44,629 nt of DNA from a bacterium (GTDB taxonomy: Bacteria; Gemmatimonadota; Gemmatimonadetes; Longimicrobiales; RSA9). Positions 27,945-34,929 of the stretch are shown one piece after another (within the stretch, counting starts at the first letter, position 1; each line of letters starts with the position of its first letter). The notes under the pieces are model-generated. The model was given only the letters and a program-made list of their open reading frames with translations, made no database searches and had not been told where the DNA came from. Both the position numbers and the translations under genes were made by a program. Location of the stretch: positions 1 through 44,629 of the forward strand of contig QGVH01000030.1 in assembly GCA_003242735.1 (NCBI GenBank), in the 5' to 3' direction.

Positions 27945-28715
27945 GTGCGCTCGCGTCCGCGGCACCTCGACAGCGCGCGGCTGTACTACCCGGCACGCCG
28001 CCCACTACGGGCAGACCGGCTCTCGCGTCAGGAGGCTCGTATCCGCATCACCGCCCTCACGCCGCAGCCCGGCCGGGCCGGACGCATCGCGGTCGAGGTG
28101 GACGGCGTGGTCCGCCTCACCACGGCCCCGGAGGTCGTGGCCGCCGCCGGCCTGCGCGTCGGTGACGAGGTGGGGGAGTCCGCCCTCGCGACCCTCGAGG
28201 AGGGCGACCTCGCCTGGCGCGTCCGCCAGGCCGCGCTGGATCTCCTCGCCCACCGCCCGCGAAGTGTGGCCGAGCTCCGGCGCCGGCTGCTGCGGAAGGG
28301 GTTCCCGGACCGCGCGGTGGACGCGTGCCTGGCGGACCTCCACGAGCGTGGCTGGCTCGACGACGACGCCTTCGCCGCGACCTTCGTCCGGGAGCGGATC
28401 CGACGCAGGCCCCGCGGACGGCGCGGCCTGCTCGCCGAGCTGCGCTCCCGCGGCGTCGGCGCCGAACGCGCCGCGCGGGTGGTGGAGGAGACGCTCGCCG
28501 AAGAGGACGTTTCGGAGCTGGAGCTCGCCCGGGCCGCCGCGAGAGCCTGGAGCCGTCGCGCCGGCCGTGTCGAGCCGGCAGCGGATCCGGCAGCGAAGCG
28601 CGAGGCGTGGCTGCGCCAGCGGCGGCGGCTCTACGCCTACCTCGCGCGCCGCGGCTTCAGCGCCGATGTCATCGGCGCTGTCGTCGCCGAGGTGACGCGG
28701 CGCCGCCAGGACTGA
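27945..28715 (+). CDS. recX: Regulatory protein RecX
   Basis: Caps RecA filaments and moderates recombination and SOS. The conserved part runs from IRITALTPQPGRAGRIAVEVDG through three-helix RecX repeats: RQAALDLLAHRPRSVAELRRRL, a DLHERGWLDDDAFAATFVRERI stretch read in parts, and a final YAYLARRGFSADVIG helix. The start is uncertain. GTG 27945 is the nearest standard codon but adds 32 unconserved residues and has no ribosome site. ATC 28041 has GGAGG 5 bases upstream and begins exactly at the conserved N-terminus (224 residues). The longer frame upstream crosses tRNA-Sec and is not real. Confidence 0.85.
   Translation: MRSRPRHLDSARLYYPARRPLRADRLSRQEARIRITALTPQPGRAGRIAVEVDGVVRLTTAPEVVAAAGLRVGDEVGESALATLEEGDLAWRVRQAALDLLAHRPRSVAELRRRLLRKGFPDRAVDACLADLHERGWLDDDAFAATFVRERIRRRPRGRRGLLAELRSRGVGAERAARVVEETLAEEDVSELELARAAARAWSRRAGRVEPAADPAAKREAWLRQRRRLYAYLARRGFSADVIGAVVAEVTRRRQD
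28031..28040 (+). promoter_or_regulatory. Ribosome binding site deciding the recX start
   Basis: GGAGGCTCGT stands directly before the ATC at 28041. The identical ten bases precede the undisputed ATG of the DUF151 gene at 15637, which argues that recX is initiated at ATC 28041 (or that the base is a sequence error for ATG). Confidence 0.55.
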
Positions 28716-28758
28716 TCTTCATCGGGAGTCGGACCCCCTGAGCCACCGTCCAACCACG

Positions 28759-29724
28759 TTGGCCGACACAGAGCCGATCCGGCGCAGCGCCGCGGGCGAG
28801 CGCGCCGTCGTCATCCTGAACCCGATCGCAGGCGGCGGCCGCGGGCGCCGCCTGCGCGCGGAGATCACCCGGGAGCTGGCCGCTCGCCGCATCGACTTCA
28901 CCATCCAGGAGACCGCCGGCCCGGGACACGCCACGGAGCTGGCCCGCGACGCCGTTTCCGACGGCGCCGACCTGGTCCTTGCCGCCGGCGGGGACGGCAC
29001 CATCCACGAGGTCGTCAACGGCCTCATGACCGCGCCGGCCGCGGCCCGTGAACCCGTGCTCGCCGTCCTGCCGGTGGGGACGGGCAACGATTTCATCAAA
29101 GCGGTGTATCCCGGCCGTGGTCTCGCCGCGGCCCTCCGCGCGCTGGACACCGGGCACGTCCGGCGACTCGATGTCGGCCGCGCGGAGTGGGACGGCGAGG
29201 TGGAATACTTCGTCAACGGCTTCGGGACCGGTGTGGACGTCGAGGTGGTCCGCCGCCTGAACCGTCTGCCCCATCTCCCCGGCCTGTGGCGGTACCTGGC
29301 GGCAGCGATCCAGGCTCTCGCCGTCTACCGGCCGGTGCCGCTCCGGCTGTCGCTGGATGGTCGCGTGCGGGAGCGGCGGACGATGCTGCTCGCGGTCGGT
29401 AACGGACCGTGTCAGGCCGGGGGGTTCTACCTCACACCCCAGGCGACGCCCGACGATCACCGGTTCGATGTCTGCATCGTGGATGAGATGAACTATCTGG
29501 AGATCGCCACGGTGCTGCCCCGCGTCTTTCGCGGCACCCACGGGCGGTCGCGGAAGGTGACGATGGAACGGGCGCGCGGCATCACGGTCGAGGGGTCGGG
29601 CGAGGGCCTGCTCTTCTTCCAGATGGATGGAGAACTGCGCCAGGCGCACGGCGCGCGTGTGCAGGTCCAGGTCGCGCCGGCGGCGTTGCCGGTCCTGGCG
29701 CCCGTCGGAGGGGCAGGGAAGTGA
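28759..29724 (+). CDS. Diacylglycerol/lipid kinase family protein (DagK/YegS/BmrU)
   Basis: ATP-dependent lipid kinase of the DAGK catalytic family; substrate could be diacylglycerol or another membrane lipid. The 321 residues have VVILNPIAGGGRGRRL, the nucleotide-binding AAGGDGTIHEVVNGL, LPVGTGNDFIKAV, the FVNGFGTGVDVEVV segment and a C-terminal GLLFFQMDGEL. The start is a TTG at 28759 without an obvious ribosome site. The stop overlaps the next gene by 4 bases (GTGA). Confidence 0.9.
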   Translation: MADTEPIRRSAAGERAVVILNPIAGGGRGRRLRAEITRELAARRIDFTIQETAGPGHATELARDAVSDGADLVLAAGGDGTIHEVVNGLMTAPAAAREPVLAVLPVGTGNDFIKAVYPGRGLAAALRALDTGHVRRLDVGRAEWDGEVEYFVNGFGTGVDVEVVRRLNRLPHLPGLWRYLAAAIQALAVYRPVPLRLSLDGRVRERRTMLLAVGNGPCQAGGFYLTPQATPDDHRFDVCIVDEMNYLEIATVLPRVFRGTHGRSRKVTMERARGITVEGSGEGLLFFQMDGELRQAHGARVQVQVAPAALPVLAPVGGAGK

Positions 29725-30356
29725 ACGTGCTCGAGCGACTCGTCGTGCCCCTCCTCCTGCTGTTCTTCCTGGCGCCGCCGCTCGCCGCACAGGAGAAGGC
29801 CGCGAGCGACAGCGCGCGTGTCGCCGCCGCGGATTCGGCCGAGACGACGGACTCCGCCCCCACCATCACACCACGGGGTGCGCTCATCCGCTCCATCCTC
29901 GTGCCCGGCTGGGGCCAGGCCTACACCGGATCGTACTTGCGCGGCGGCGTCTACTTCGCGGCGCAAATGGGGAGCTGGTACATGCTGTTGAAGACGATGG
30001 CCCGGCTCGGCGAGGCCCGGTCCATCGAGCGGCAGCGGGTGGCCAACGTGCGGCGTGAGCTGCTGATCCGGGCGCAGAGCGACACGGCGCTCCAGCGACG
30101 CTACGCCGACCCGGCGCAGCTCGAGGCGGACATCGCAGCGGACAAGCGCGTCGAACACATCCGCAAGCTCGTTGACGCGCGGAAGGAGCAGCGCGAAGAC
30201 TGGATCGCGCAGACCATCTTCTGGACGTTCGCCAGCGCCCTGGACGCGTTCGTGGGCGCGCACCTCGCCGACTTCCCGGCCGGCATCGCGGCGCAGCCCC
30301 GCGAGGGCGGCGGCGTCGAGCTACGGCTGTCTGTCCCGGCGGGGGGCAAGCCGTGA
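29721..30356 (+). CDS. Secreted/membrane protein resembling DUF5683
   Basis: A 211-residue protein with a signal peptide (about 1-23, ending PPLAAQ) and an Ala/Asp/Ser-rich linker. A conserved segment ALIRSILVPGWGQAYTGSYLRGGVYFAAQM follows (read in parts), typical of DUF5683-like proteins with a Gly-Trp-Gly-Gln hairpin between two membrane helices. A charged helical stretch and another hydrophobic helix near 175-195 complete it. Function is not known. It overlaps both the lipid kinase and murI by 4 bases, so the three genes form one translational unit. Confidence 0.75.
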   Translation: MNVLERLVVPLLLLFFLAPPLAAQEKAASDSARVAAADSAETTDSAPTITPRGALIRSILVPGWGQAYTGSYLRGGVYFAAQMGSWYMLLKTMARLGEARSIERQRVANVRRELLIRAQSDTALQRRYADPAQLEADIAADKRVEHIRKLVDARKEQREDWIAQTIFWTFASALDAFVGAHLADFPAGIAAQPREGGGVELRLSVPAGGKP

Positions 30357-31192
30357 GCGGGCGGGCCGATCAACCCATCGGTGTGTTCGACTCCGGCGTC
30401 GGCGGGCTCACCGTCGTGCGCGAGCTCAGGCGGCGTCTGCCCGCCGAGGCGATCCTCTACTTCGGCGACACGGCGCGGGTGCCTTACGGATCGAAATCGC
30501 CCGCCACCGTCTGCCGCTACGCGTTCGAGGCGACGGCGTTCCTCCTGGCGCGCGGCGCCAAGATGATCATCATCGCGTGCAACACCGCCACGGCCCACGC
30601 GGTGGACATGCTCCGGGAGCGTCTCAGCGTCCCGGTGCTCGGCGTGATCGAGCCCGGCGCCCGCGCCGCGGTCCGCCAGACCCGCACCGGTCGGATCGGC
30701 GTGCTCGGCACCGCCGGCACGATCGCGTCACGGGCGTACGAACGCGAGTTGCGCCGGCTCATGCCCACGGCGGAGGTCATGGGTCAGCCGTGCCCGCTGT
30801 TCGTCCCGCTCGTCGAGGAGGGCTGGGTGGACCACCCCGCGACCCGGCTGATCGCCCGGGAATACCTCGAACCCGTCCGCCGCTTCGGCGCCGATGTCGT
30901 GATCCTCGGCTGCACCCACTACCCACTGCTGCGCCACGTGATCGCCATGCACCTGGGGGACGACGTCGCGCTGGTGGACGCCGCGGCGGAGACCGTCGCC
31001 GACGCAGAGCGAACCCTCGCCGCCGCCGGGTTGCTCCGCCAGCCGAGCCCGGCGCCCGGCCACCAGCCGGAGCACCACTTCTACGTGAGCGATTCCCCCG
31101 AGCGCTTCCTCGAGGTGGCGCGCACCTTCATCGGCGATCTGGCGGGCGACCTCCAGACCGTGGACGTCGAGGACCGTTACCGCGCGGCCTGA
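30353..31192 (+). CDS. murI: Glutamate racemase
   Basis: Makes D-glutamate for peptidoglycan. The 279 residues show IGVFDSGVGGLTVVREL, YFGDTARVPYGSKS, the first catalytic cysteine in IIIACNTATAHA, GVIEPGARAA, GVLGTAGTIAS, and the second catalytic cysteine in VILGCTHYPLL. The GTG start overlaps the preceding stop. The gene is convergent with lpxH; the two coding ends overlap by 16 bases, with no terminator hairpin between them. Confidence 0.96.
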   Translation: MSGRADQPIGVFDSGVGGLTVVRELRRRLPAEAILYFGDTARVPYGSKSPATVCRYAFEATAFLLARGAKMIIIACNTATAHAVDMLRERLSVPVLGVIEPGARAAVRQTRTGRIGVLGTAGTIASRAYERELRRLMPTAEVMGQPCPLFVPLVEEGWVDHPATRLIAREYLEPVRRFGADVVILGCTHYPLLRHVIAMHLGDDVALVDAAAETVADAERTLAAAGLLRQPSPAPGHQPEHHFYVSDSPERFLEVARTFIGDLAGDLQTVDVEDRYRAA

Positions 31193-31917
31193 AGCGGCCA
31201 GCGGTGCAGGGTCGCCGTGCCTGCCGCGTCGACCGTGACGTACGTCCCGTGGTGGATCCAGTCCCCGGCGTTCAAGTAGAAGCGCCCCGGCGCGAGCTCG
31301 CGCACGGCGGGCATGTGCGCGTGCCCGCACACGACCCAGGCCAGTGACGGATCGGCCTCGAACTGCGCCGCCGCCCACGCCTCGAGGAAGCGCGCCCGCC
31401 CTCGTGCGGCTTCCCCCTGTTCACGCCCCTCCGTCCGCGACACCGCTCGCGCGAGCCGCACGCCCAGCTCCGGGTGCAGCGCACGGAAGGCGAGGATGGC
31501 GGCGCGGCTGCGCAGGACCCGTTTCAGAACGCGGTACCCCAGGTCGCCGCGCCCCAGGCCGTCGCCGTGGGCCACCAGTGCCGGCTTGCCGGCGAGCTCC
31601 GTCCGGAGCAGGCCGTCGTGGAACACGACGCCCACCTCTTCCCGCAGGAACCGGCCGCCCCATGCATCGTGGTTGCCTCCCACCAGCGTGACCGGGATGC
31701 CGGCATCGACCAGGTCCGCCAGCGCAGCCAGCACGCGGAAATGTCGGCCCGGGATGACGGTCCCGTACTCGAACCAGAAGTCGAACAGGTCGCCGTTCAG
31801 GAGCAGGGCCGCCCCGTGCTCCCCGACGTGCCGGAGGAACGCCACGAACGCACGCTCCGTCCGGTCGGGCACGGCGCCCAGGTGGATGTCGGATGCAATG
31901 AAATGCACTCCAGGCAT
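31177..31917 (-). CDS. lpxH: UDP-2,3-diacylglucosamine diphosphatase-like metallophosphoesterase
   Basis: LpxH-type calcineurin-fold hydrolase of lipid A synthesis, cleaving UDP-diacyl-GlcN to lipid X. The five metal motifs are all present: ASDIHLG, NGDLFDFWFEYG, GGNHDAWGG, VAHGDGLG and CGHAHMP. The 246 residues match the family. I start at the ATG at 31917, which opens directly into VHFIASDIHLG; 30 extra residues of open frame upstream are basic and unconserved, and cross the candidate promoter. LpxH versus an LpxH-like paralogue is not settled by sequence alone. Confidence 0.88.
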   Translation of the reverse strand: MPGVHFIASDIHLGAVPDRTERAFVAFLRHVGEHGAALLLNGDLFDFWFEYGTVIPGRHFRVLAALADLVDAGIPVTLVGGNHDAWGGRFLREEVGVVFHDGLLRTELAGKPALVAHGDGLGRGDLGYRVLKRVLRSRAAILAFRALHPELGVRLARAVSRTEGREQGEAARGRARFLEAWAAAQFEADPSLAWVVCGHAHMPAVRELAPGRFYLNAGDWIHHGTYVTVDAAGTATLHRWPLQAAR

Positions 31918-31925
31918 GGGGCGCC

Positions 31926-31954
31926 AAGCTAGAGCGCCGCGTCGACCCCCACAA
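31926..31954 (-). promoter_or_regulatory. Candidate promoter of lpxH, close to the start codon
   Basis: Minus strand: TTGTGG (31954-31949), 17-base spacer, TAGCTT (31931-31926). The ATG is 8 bases past the -10, so the mRNA would be leaderless or nearly so. Confidence 0.5.
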
Positions 31955-31959
31955 GCCCG

Positions 31960-31989
31960 TTGACGCCCCGCGCGGCCGAGGCGTACTAT
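31960..31989 (+). promoter_or_regulatory. Candidate promoter upstream of the thioesterase/envelope cluster
   Basis: TTGACG (31960-31965), 18-base spacer, TACTAT (31984-31989). Transcription would start near 31996, about 315 bases before the first gene. Confidence 0.6.
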
Positions 31990-32073
31990 GGGCCGCTCGT
32001 TGTCCACGGGAACCAGCGTGTCCCGTCCGGGCGGTCCGGCCGAGCCCGGGTCACCGTCCGGACGGCATCGCTC

Positions 32074-32091
32074 TTGGTACGCTTGGTACGC
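32074..32091 (+). repeat. Tandem 9-base repeat
   Basis: TTGGTACGC occurs twice in direct succession, in the untranslated stretch before the thioesterase gene. Too short to classify; it could be a protein-binding site or chance. Confidence 0.6.
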
Positions 32092-32312
32092 TCAGTTTCA
32101 GTGACCCCCGACGGTCAGATCGCGGCCCTGGAGGCCGCCCGGCACGCGAGCGCGAGACCCTCGGGAACGGGTGGACGCCGGCCCGGCGTCAGCGAGCGCG
32201 AGGTCGGCGCGTTCGCTCCGCGCGGCGAGCTTCGCGCGGGCGGCGCGTGGCCCCGCATCACTCCTGAGACCCTGCATGGGGCGGGGGCGCGCGGCGGCTC
32301 GCGCGAGGAGCC

Positions 32313-32744
32313 ATGACCACCCGGCGTCGCTCCGTCTCCACACTCCGCGTACGATACGCGGAAACCGACCAGATGGGGGTCGTGTACCATGCGCACTACC
32401 TCGTCTGGTGCGAGATCGGGCGCACGGACTTCCTGCGCGCCCTCGGACGGACCTACGCGGAGCTCGAGCGGGACGGCGTCTTCCTCGCCGTCACCGAGGC
32501 GCACGTCCGTTACCTCGCATCCGCTCACTACGACGAGGAGATCCGCATCGAGACCTGGATCGAGCGGGTCCAATCGCGGGCGGTGACGTTCGGCTACGAG
32601 ATCAGCCGCGTCTCGCCCGCGCCGGAGACCCGGCTCGCGGTCGCGACGACGACGCTCGTCGCCCTGGATTCGCAAGGCGCGCCCGTGAGGCTGCCGCCGG
32701 ACGTGCTCCAGGCCTTGCGTGATGCCTCGACGCCCGCTCCGTGA
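32313..32744 (+). CDS. YbgC/FadM-type acyl-CoA thioesterase
   Basis: Hot-dog-fold thioesterase of 143 residues. RVRYAETDQMGVVYHAHYLVW carries the catalytic Asp19 and nearby His26; EIGRTDFLRALG and the central strands match the 4-hydroxybenzoyl-CoA thioesterase family. YbgC relatives often sit with Tol-Pal genes; here the neighbours are other envelope proteins, so a role in membrane lipid turnover is plausible but inferred. GAGGAG lies 6 bases before the ATG. The 3' end overlaps the next gene by 23 bases. Confidence 0.9.
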   Translation: MTTRRRSVSTLRVRYAETDQMGVVYHAHYLVWCEIGRTDFLRALGRTYAELERDGVFLAVTEAHVRYLASAHYDEEIRIETWIERVQSRAVTFGYEISRVSPAPETRLAVATTTLVALDSQGAPVRLPPDVLQALRDASTPAP

Positions 32745-34929
32745 CCGCACGCCCGCTGTCCTGCTCCTCCTCGGCACGTGGGTGGCGTGCGCCACCGCGC
32801 CGCCGCCACCGCCCGCGCCTGCGCCTGCGCCTGCTCCGCGCCTCACGGATGCCGACATCGATGCCCTCGCCGATCTGCTCCGCCTGGAGGACCGCCGCGA
32901 GTACGACGGGGCGGCGTTGCGCGCCGGCCTTCAGCACCCCAACCCCCACGTCCGCCGCCGCGCGGCGCTGGCCGTCGGCCGCATCGGCGACCGACGCGGC
33001 ACCCCGCTCCTGCTGGACGCCCTGACGGATACCAGCGCCCTCGTGCGCGCCGATGCCGCCTTCGCCCTGGGCCTGTTGCGGGACTCGTCTGCGGTCGTCG
33101 TGCATGCCCTGGCGGCGTTGGCGCGGAGCGGCGGCGAACCGCCAACGACCGCCATCGCGGAGGGCGGCGGCACGCCGGGCGAGTCGGCACCCCCGGCGCC
33201 AGGGAGGGCGGGCAGCCGTCCGGCGAGCGACCCGGCCGCCGATTCGGCCGTCGCCGCAGCCGTGGAAGCCGTCGGTGCGCTGGGCAAGCTGGGTTCGGCG
33301 CATGCGCGCGATGAAGTCTATGCACTGCTGCGCTCGGCCCTCGCGGCGGAAAGGCCCGACGCGGGGGCGCCGCCGGCTCCCGTGGTCGCCGAAGCGTTGC
33401 TTGCCGTCTGGCGACTCCCGCGCGCGCCGGATCTCGCCTCGCTGGTCCAGCCGTTCACGTCGTCCTCCGTGGACCACGAGCTACGCTGGCGCGCCGTCTA
33501 CGCCCTCGCGCGGGCAGGAGACCCTCGAGGCGTGGACGCGCTCCTCGCCGCGCTCCACGATCCGGATCCGCTCGTCCGCTCCCTCGCCGCCCGCGGCCTC
33601 CGTGCGCCGGTCGTGGACTCCGCCGGTCGCCGCGACCCGGCGCGCGACGCGCTCCTCCTCGCCCTCAATGACCAGCACCCCCACGTCCGCATCGACGCGC
33701 TGCGCGCCCTCGCCACGTTCGGCGACGAGACGCTCGTACGCGCCGTCGCACAGCGCCTGGCCGACGGGGACACGAACGTCGTCGTCGCCGCGGTCGAAAC
33801 CCTGGGCGCGCTGGGTGGGGCGTACGCCGCGGCGCTGGTGGAGCCCCTTGCGCTCGACGGCGCCGTGCGCCTGTCCCTGCGCGCCGCCGCGCTCGCCGCG
33901 CTGGTCCGGGTCCACTCAGCCCGCGGCGCGTCCGCCGCCGAGACGTTCGCGGCGTCGGGTGACTGGCTGGCCCGGCTTTACGCGGCGCGCGCCCTCGGCG
34001 CCGGGCGCTGGGCGCACGTCGGAGCACTGCTGCGCCGCCTCGCCGCGGACCCGGACCCCCGCGTGCAGGCCGCCGCCCTCGTCAGCGTCTCCCGTCTGGC
34101 TGCGGACACAATCCCGGGTGCTCGGGCGTTGTACATCCAGGGGCTCGGCTCGCCGGATCCGGTGGTCCGTGCCGCCGCTCTCGGCGGCCTGGCGCGGCGC
34201 GCCGATCCCGGCGACCTGCCGCTGCTCATGGAGGCCTACGCCGTCGCGCAGCGTGACTCGGTGAACGATGCCGCGCTGGCTGCGGTGGAGGCCCTCGGCG
34301 CGCTCGCCGCTCGCGGCGTCCCCGTCGCGCGCAGCTTCTTCCTGCGATTCCCGCGTTCGGAGGATCCTTTGGTTCGCGCCGCCGTCGCTCGACGACTGGA
34401 CGATCGTGCCTGGGGCAGCACCTGGCCTGCCGAGACCGGCCGGCCAGATGCGTTCTATCGCGAGGTGATCCGCGAGCTGGTCGCGCCGGACATCGAGGAC
34501 GGCGCGCGGCCACGCGTGCGTGTGCACACGGCGAACGGTTCCTTCACCATCGAGCTCTTGCCCGCCGCTGCACCCCTCACCGTGCACAACTTCCTCGCGC
34601 TCGCCAGGAGAGGGTTCTTCGACGGCGCCCGCTGGCACCGCGTCGTCCCCAACTTCGTCCTCCAGGGCGGCGATCCACGCGGGGATGGGGAGGGCGGCCC
34701 GGGCTTTGCAATCCGCGACGAGATCAACCGGATCCGGTATCTGCGGGGAACTCTCGGGATGGCGCTCTCGGGACCCGATACCGGCGGGAGCCAGTTCTTC
34801 ATCGCCCATTCCCCGCAGCCCCATCTCGATGGGGGATATACCGCATTCGGTCGCGTGGTCGCCGGCTCCGAAGTCGCCGACGCCGTCGTGCAGGATGACC
34901 CGATCGTCTCGATCGAAGTGCTGCCATGA
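32722..34929 (+). CDS. Lipoprotein with HEAT repeats and a C-terminal cyclophilin domain
   Basis: 735 residues. A lipoprotein-like signal with TWVAC near residue 23 is followed by a Pro/Ala spacer. A long array of HEAT-type helical repeats (about 40-560) has units such as HPNPHVRRRAALAVGRIGD and DPDPRVQAAALVSVSRL. A cyclophilin peptidyl-prolyl isomerase domain forms about the last 150 residues, with RWHRVVPNFVLQGGDPRGDG, GTLGMALSGPDTGGSQFFI and HLDGGYTAFGRV. The active-site Arg, Phe and Gln-rich motifs are intact. It probably works in the periplasm on protein folding, with HEAT repeats as a docking arm. ATG 32722 directly follows a GTG at 32719; either is possible. Confidence 0.87.
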   Translation: MPRRPLRDRTPAVLLLLGTWVACATAPPPPPAPAPAPAPRLTDADIDALADLLRLEDRREYDGAALRAGLQHPNPHVRRRAALAVGRIGDRRGTPLLLDALTDTSALVRADAAFALGLLRDSSAVVVHALAALARSGGEPPTTAIAEGGGTPGESAPPAPGRAGSRPASDPAADSAVAAAVEAVGALGKLGSAHARDEVYALLRSALAAERPDAGAPPAPVVAEALLAVWRLPRAPDLASLVQPFTSSSVDHELRWRAVYALARAGDPRGVDALLAALHDPDPLVRSLAARGLRAPVVDSAGRRDPARDALLLALNDQHPHVRIDALRALATFGDETLVRAVAQRLADGDTNVVVAAVETLGALGGAYAAALVEPLALDGAVRLSLRAAALAALVRVHSARGASAAETFAASGDWLARLYAARALGAGRWAHVGALLRRLAADPDPRVQAAALVSVSRLAADTIPGARALYIQGLGSPDPVVRAAALGGLARRADPGDLPLLMEAYAVAQRDSVNDAALAAVEALGALAARGVPVARSFFLRFPRSEDPLVRAAVARRLDDRAWGSTWPAETGRPDAFYREVIRELVAPDIEDGARPRVRVHTANGSFTIELLPAAAPLTVHNFLALARRGFFDGARWHRVVPNFVLQGGDPRGDGEGGPGFAIRDEINRIRYLRGTLGMALSGPDTGGSQFFIAHSPQPHLDGGYTAFGRVVAGSEVADAVVQDDPIVSIEVLP

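Larger units (their letters stand above)
31918..32312 (+). other. 395-base gene-free stretch with a promoter and inverted repeats
   Basis: Between the lpxH start and the thioesterase start. It holds the lpxH promoter and a plus-strand promoter (31960-31989). The inverted pair GGGCCGC (31990-31996) and GCGGCCC (32122-32128) would close a 139-base structure; the Pal-like CCGTCCGGACGG lies within it, as does a 9-base tandem repeat. The right-hand 180 bases show nothing recognisable. A GTG-started 71-codon frame (32101-32316) ends overlapping the thioesterase ATG but resembles no known protein. Could be a long 5' leader or a small RNA gene. Confidence 0.5.

Noticed and set aside
31960..32316. 118-residue open frame before the thioesterase
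   Set aside because: It begins on the -35 box of a good promoter, so the transcript would not contain its start. A shorter GTG start at 32101 remains possible, but it has no ribosome site and no similarity I can see.
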